Below are positions 60,086-64,000 of a DNA stretch of 64,000 nt, piece by piece. Position 1 is the first letter of the stretch. Each line of letters opens with the position of its first letter. The DNA is taken from assembly GCA_963702035.1 (NCBI GenBank), contig OY969700.1, positions 868,001 to 932,000 on the forward strand. The letters run 5' to 3'. Position numbers and translations under genes: made by a program. This DNA is from VRUE01 sp963702035 (GTDB taxonomy: Bacteria; Actinomycetota; Thermoleophilia; Solirubrobacterales; 70-9). The notes under the pieces are model-generated. The model searched no databases. It was not told the origin of the DNA and saw nothing but the letters and a program-made list of their open reading frames with translations.

Positions 60086-61522
60086 ATGAAGTTCGTCGGC
60101 CGGGACCGGGAGTTGGCTCTGCTGGAGAAGCGGCTCGCCGCCGTGAGGCGCGAGGGACGCGGCGAGCTGATCGCGATGCGCGGGCGGCGGCGGGTCGGCA
60201 AGTCGCGTCTGGTGGAGGAGTTCGCCGAGCGCTCCGGCTGTCCCTGTGTCTACTACACCGCGGTGCAGGAGGAGGGCGAGGTCGAGCTCCTTCGCTTCGC
60301 CAGGGCGATCGAGCGCTCCGGGGCGCCCCGCGCCGCCGAGGTCGCCGCCGGGCTACGTCCCGAGAGCTGGGAGGCCGCGCTGGCGCTCGCCGCGGGCGGG
60401 GCAACGAAGGGGCGGCCGGTCGTGCTCGTGATCGACGAGCTGCCTTACCTCGCCGCCAAGGAGTCGAGCATCGAGGCCGTCCTGCAGTTGGTCTGGGATC
60501 GCACCCTGCAGAGCGCCCCCGTGCTCGTCGTCCTGATCGGCTCCGACGAGGCGACGATGAGCGCGCTCACCGAGCAGGGGCGGCCACTGTACGACCGCGC
60601 GCGGGGGATGCGGATCGACCCACTCAGCCCCGCCGACGTCGGCGACCTGCTGGACCTGGCGCCGGCGGACGCCCTTGACGCCCACATGGTGATCGGGGGC
60701 TTTCCGGTGCTGGCCCTGGAGTGGGGAAAGGGACGCAGCCTGGCCGCCTACCTGCGAGATGCGCTGACCGACCCGACCTCGTTCCTGGTGGTCAGCGGGG
60801 AACGAACCCTCAGCGCCGAATTCCCCACCGAGGTGCAGGCGCGCACCGTGCTCGGCGCGCTCGGCGAGGGAGTGGCGGCCCATTCGCGGATCCTCGGGCA
60901 CACCAGCCTCGGCGGCACGACGGTCAACGAAGCGCTGCGCCTGCTGGCGGGCAAGCGGGTGCTGCGGCGGCTGACCCCCTACTCGGGGCGGGTGGCGCCG
61001 AAGACGGCGCTGTGGGAGGTCGTCAACCCCTACATGCGCTTCTGGCTGCGCTTCGTGAACCGCCGCGTCGACCTGATCGAGCGCGGGCGCGGCGCGCTCC
61101 TCGTCGACGAGTTCCGGGCGGGCTGGCCGAGCTTCCGCGGACGGGCGGTCGAGCCGCTCGTGCGCGACTCGCTCGAGCGGCTGCTGCCGGACGGCGAGCG
61201 CTTCGGCGCCGCCCGCTACGTCGGCGGCTACTGGAACCGGACGGGGACGATCGAGGTGGACCTGGTGGGGGGCGACGCCCGGCCGGTGGCGAAACGGGTC
61301 GCCTTCGTCGGCTCGGTGAAGTGGCGCACGCGGGGGCGGTTCGGACGGGCCGATGCGCACCAGCTGGCGGCACGCCGCGCGCAGGTACCGGGGACGAGCG
61401 AGGAGACGCTGCTCGTCGGAGTCAGCTCGCGCGGGTTCGAGCCGAACGTCCCGCTCGACGTGCGCCTGGAGCCGGCCGACCTGGTCGACGCCTGGCGGAG
61501 CGGTACTAACCACAAACGATGA
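60086..61522 (+). CDS. AAA ATPase of the DUF234 (archaeal-type ATPase) family
   Basis: This 478-residue protein starts MKFVGRDRELALLEKRLAAV, the usual FVGRxxEL opening of STAND-like/archaeal ATPases. The Walker A motif is RGRRRVGKSRLV (~32-43) and Walker B is VVLVIDELPYL (~112-122), followed by a winged-helix region. The C-terminal DUF234 domain (~300-470) holds PYMRFWLRFVNRR, RGRAVEPLVRDSLERLL and TIEVDLVGGD, consistent with a PD-(D/E)xK nuclease-like core, where the final Asp-Leu-Val strand and a Lys in VGSVKWRT could be catalytic. It stands alone, with a near-leaderless promoter. Function in this family is unknown; mobile-element or stress roles have been suggested by others. Confidence 0.85.
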   Translation: MKFVGRDRELALLEKRLAAVRREGRGELIAMRGRRRVGKSRLVEEFAERSGCPCVYYTAVQEEGEVELLRFARAIERSGAPRAAEVAAGLRPESWEAALALAAGGATKGRPVVLVIDELPYLAAKESSIEAVLQLVWDRTLQSAPVLVVLIGSDEATMSALTEQGRPLYDRARGMRIDPLSPADVGDLLDLAPADALDAHMVIGGFPVLALEWGKGRSLAAYLRDALTDPTSFLVVSGERTLSAEFPTEVQARTVLGALGEGVAAHSRILGHTSLGGTTVNEALRLLAGKRVLRRLTPYSGRVAPKTALWEVVNPYMRFWLRFVNRRVDLIERGRGALLVDEFRAGWPSFRGRAVEPLVRDSLERLLPDGERFGAARYVGGYWNRTGTIEVDLVGGDARPVAKRVAFVGSVKWRTRGRFGRADAHQLAARRAQVPGTSEETLLVGVSSRGFEPNVPLDVRLEPADLVDAWRSGTNHKR

Positions 61523-61556
61523 CGCGGCCTGGCGGCGGCGGCGCGGCTTCGCCGTA

Positions 61557-61584
61557 GGCATGTGGCGCCCGCGCGCCACATGCC
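61557..61584. terminator. Perfect 12-bp hairpin after the ATPase gene
   Basis: GGCATGTGGCGC (61557-61568) pairs exactly with GCGCCACATGCC (61573-61584) around CCGC. It lies between two genes on the same strand and is a good factor-independent terminator apart from lacking a T-run. Confidence 0.6.
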
Positions 61585-61605
61585 GCATTTGCAAGGATGC
61601 CCACA

Positions 61606-64000
61606 GTGCGTGACTCGTTCTTCACTTTCGCGGCAGGTCGTCGGGCGAAGTGGATCGTCTTCGCCGTCTGGTTCCTGGCGATCTTCATAGCGGCCGGCCC
61701 GGCCAACCTGCCGGCCAAGTTCGAAGACGCCGAAAACAACGAGGCGACCTCCTACCTGCCCGGCTCGGCCGAATCGACCGCCGCGCTGAAGGCAACCGAG
61801 TCGTTGCAGGACGGCGAAATCGCCCCCGCCGTAATCGTCTTCAGGCGCGAGTCCGGCCTGACCGCAGCCGATCGCCGCACGATCGTCGAAGACGTCGGCA
61901 AGATGACCGAGGAACGCTTCCCCGGCGTCGTCGCCGACGGCGAAACCGCGGCGGCGGGGGGCAAGAAGGGCGACTCGACGCCGAAAGCGGTCCCGGGCCA
62001 GCCGGCCGCATATGCCCCCTTCGTCGGCCCGTTCCTCTCGCCCGACGGCAAGGCGGCGATCGTCACCGCCTACATCAAGGGCAACGGCGAGGGCGAACGG
62101 ATCCTCGACCCGGTCAAGTACTGGCGCGAACAGATCGACGACCCGCCGCCCGGGCTCGCGGTGAAGGTCACCGGCGGCGCCGGCTTCTCGGCCGACGCGA
62201 TCGAAGTCTTCGAAGGCATCAACGGCACCCTGCTGCTGGCCGCGGTCAGCCTGGTGATCTTCCTGCTGATCGTCATCTACCGCTCGCCGATGTTCTTCCT
62301 CATCCCGCTTGCCGCGGTGCTGTTCGCCGAGACGCTCTCGCGCTCGATCGGCTACGGGGTCTCCGAGCTGGGGGTGACGATCAACGGACAGTCGAGCTCG
62401 ATCATGTCGGTGCTTGTGCTCGGCGCGGGCACCGACTACGCATTGCTGCTCGTCGCCCGCTACCGCGAGGAGCTGCACAAAAACGCCGATAAGCACGAGG
62501 CGATGCGCACCGCGCTGGCCTCCGCGGGGCCGGCGATCTTCGCCTCGGCGGCGACCGTGATCGCCGCCCTGCTCTGCCTGACGATCGCCAAGGTCAACGG
62601 CACGTCGGGCCTCGGCCCGATCGCCGCGATCGGGATCGCCTGCGCGGCGCTCTCGATGCTGACCCTGCTGCCGGCGCTGCTGACGATCTTCGGCCGTCGC
62701 GCCTTCTGGCCCTTCGTGCCGCACACCGAGCAGACCGCGCCACAGGCCTCCGAAGTCTCCGAGCGGGCCCGGCGCCGCATTGTCGACGGGTCGGCGTTGG
62801 GGGCGATAGTCCGCGTCGTCCTCGCCTCTCTCCTCGTCTTGATCCTGCTGCCGCTCGTGTTGCTCAACTGGATCCTGCGGCTGCTCAGCGGCAGGCGCCT
62901 TCCCTCATTGGTCGTCGGCCCGCTCGACCGCGCCGTCTTCAAGCCCTACGAGATCCGCCGTCACGGCCTCGAGCACACCGCCGACGCGACCCACGGCTTC
63001 TGGGCGCGGATCGGCAACCGCGTCGCCGTCTCGCCGACGCGGATCATGGGCGGGGCGATCGTCGTCCTGCTGATCTTCTGCTGCGGCTTCGCCACCTTCT
63101 CGACCGACCTGACCAGCGAAGACAGCTACCGCACCGAAGTCGAATCGGTCGAAGGCCAGCACCTGCTCGAAAAGAGCTTCCCCTCCGGCGCCACCGCCCT
63201 GACCGACGTGGTCGTGCGGAACCGGGCCGACGTTCCGGCCGTGCGCCGCGCCGTCGCCGGGGTCGAAGACGTCGAGGCGGTCTCCGGCCCGGTGAGCGAA
63301 GGGCCGCCGGGGACGCTGATCCAGGCGACGCTGGCGATCAGCCCCTACTCGACCGAGGCATTCGACCTGGTCGAACCGATGCGAGAAGCCGCCCATGAGG
63401 TGGCCCCGAGCACCCTGGTGGGCGGCCCCACGGCGGTCGAATTCGACGTCCGCGATGCCGCCGGCTGGGACTCGATCGTGATCCCGCCGATCATCCTCGT
63501 CGTCGTCTTCCTGATCCTGATCGGACTGCTGCGCGCCGTGGTCGCGCCGCTGATCCTGATCGGCACGGTGATCCTCAGCTTCCTCGCCGCCCTCGGCGTC
63601 GGCTACTTCTTTTTCGACGTCGTCTTCGGCTTCCCCGGCTCGGACCCCTCGTTACCCCTCTTCGCCTTCGTCTTCCTCGTCGCCCTGGGGGTCGACTACA
63701 ACATCTTCCTGATCGCCCGCGCCCGCGAGGAGACGATCAAGCACGGCTCGCGCGAAGGAATTCTCCGCGCCCTGGCGGTCACCGGCGCGGTCATCACCAG
63801 CGCCGGCATCGTCCTCGCCGGCACCTTCTCCGTCCTCGCCGTCCTCCCCCTCACCTTCCTCACCGAGCTCGGCTTCGTGGTCGCCTTCGGCGTCCTCCTC
63901 GACACCTTCCTGGTCCGCAGCATCCTGGTGCCGGCCATAGCCCTATCCCTAGGCGACCGCTTCTGGTGGCCCTCGGCGCTGTCTAGAGCACAGGAAGGAA
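61606..64000 (+). CDS. MMPL/RND-superfamily transporter, C-terminus beyond the window
   Basis: At least 798 residues are visible and no stop occurs before the right edge. One N-terminal helix (WIVFAVWFLAIFIAA) leads to a periplasmic domain containing YLPGSAESTAAL, then a helix block with the proton-relay motif VLGAGTDYALLLVARYREEL. A long cytoplasmic linker follows, then a second periplasmic domain (LTSEDSYRTEVESVEGQ) and a second block with LVALGVDYNIFLIARAREET. It is longer than the MMPL at 52597-54726 and belongs to a different subgroup. GTG 61606, with AAGGA eight bases upstream, is preferred; ATG 61597 is in frame three codons earlier. It may be an actinobacterial lipid or antibiotic exporter. 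Confidence 0.9.
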   Translation, partial: MRDSFFTFAAGRRAKWIVFAVWFLAIFIAAGPANLPAKFEDAENNEATSYLPGSAESTAALKATESLQDGEIAPAVIVFRRESGLTAADRRTIVEDVGKMTEERFPGVVADGETAAAGGKKGDSTPKAVPGQPAAYAPFVGPFLSPDGKAAIVTAYIKGNGEGERILDPVKYWREQIDDPPPGLAVKVTGGAGFSADAIEVFEGINGTLLLAAVSLVIFLLIVIYRSPMFFLIPLAAVLFAETLSRSIGYGVSELGVTINGQSSSIMSVLVLGAGTDYALLLVARYREELHKNADKHEAMRTALASAGPAIFASAATVIAALLCLTIAKVNGTSGLGPIAAIGIACAALSMLTLLPALLTIFGRRAFWPFVPHTEQTAPQASEVSERARRRIVDGSALGAIVRVVLASLLVLILLPLVLLNWILRLLSGRRLPSLVVGPLDRAVFKPYEIRRHGLEHTADATHGFWARIGNRVAVSPTRIMGGAIVVLLIFCCGFATFSTDLTSEDSYRTEVESVEGQHLLEKSFPSGATALTDVVVRNRADVPAVRRAVAGVEDVEAVSGPVSEGPPGTLIQATLAISPYSTEAFDLVEPMREAAHEVAPSTLVGGPTAVEFDVRDAAGWDSIVIPPIILVVVFLILIGLLRAVVAPLILIGTVILSFLAALGVGYFFFDVVFGFPGSDPSLPLFAFVFLVALGVDYNIFLIARAREETIKHGSREGILRALAVTGAVITSAGIVLAGTFSVLAVLPLTFLTELGFVVAFGVLLDTFLVRSILVPAIALSLGDRFWWPSALSRAQEG

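Overview
The window is GC-rich, densely coding DNA from an actinobacterium, most likely class Thermoleophilia (Solirubrobacter/Conexibacter relatives). This is inferred from a GTP-type PEP carboxykinase, a DUF4333 lipoprotein, a mycobacterial-style fadA2/fabG4/htdX cluster, MMPL exporters, GTG/TTG starts with 4-base stop/start overlaps, and many secreted proteins with Lys-rich C-terminal domains. No rRNA, tRNA, CRISPR array, transposase or prophage gene was seen.

Region 1 (1-17363) is an exopolysaccharide/capsule locus. It holds a priming glycosylphosphotransferase, a methyltransferase and an Alg13/Alg14-type split glycosyltransferase. Next come two secreted polysaccharide-lyase-like proteins made by a tandem duplication. 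A four-gene minus-strand operon alternates polysaccharide deacetylases with glycosyltransferases. A plus-strand operon carries a Wzc-like chain-length regulator/tyrosine kinase, a polymerase, a GT2, a Wzx flippase, a frameshifted GT4 and a CelD-like acetyltransferase.

Region 2 (17370-24434, minus strand) holds a MaoC hydratase, a second CelD-like GNAT, an SCP2-like protein, an acyl-CoA dehydrogenase, a translationally coupled ATP-grasp/flavoprotein pair, a membrane-anchored unknown and a collagen-like secreted protein. Region 3 (24721-38182) holds a giant kelch/beta-propeller secreted protein whose stop codon appears lost, malyl-CoA/methylmalyl-CoA lyase, PEP carboxykinase, a DUF4333 lipoprotein, an O-antigen-ligase-like TPR membrane protein, a secreted GH-A hydrolase, a nucleotide-sugar dehydrogenase and two small membrane proteins.

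Region 4 (38295-45372) holds divergent pabAB and pabC, a sucC/sucD-like CoA ligase followed directly by a small ferredoxin, and a secreted YWTD-repeat protein. Region 5 (45600-56306) is a lipid-metabolism cluster: thiolase, FabG4-like reductase, double-hotdog hydratase, two acyl-CoA dehydrogenases, an HxlR regulator with a visible operator, an MMPL exporter and an acyl-CoA synthetase. Region 6 (56303-64000) holds a GGDEF/EAL protein, a frameshifted thioredoxin-domain YyaL/SSP411-like protein, a lone DUF234-type ATPase and the start of a second MMPL transporter.

The most unusual signal is a set of large palindromes placed inside genes or directly beside them. A 117-bp element in the pabAB linker and a 114-bp element right after the first MMPL stop codon share nearly identical segment lengths (outer arm/spacer/inner arm/loop/inner arm/spacer/outer arm), although their outer arms differ completely in sequence. 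Simpler palindromes sit in frame in pabC (two) and in the htdX-like gene (49 bp, perfect). They look like an undescribed family of coding-compatible palindromic insertions, comparable in concept to Rickettsia palindromic elements.
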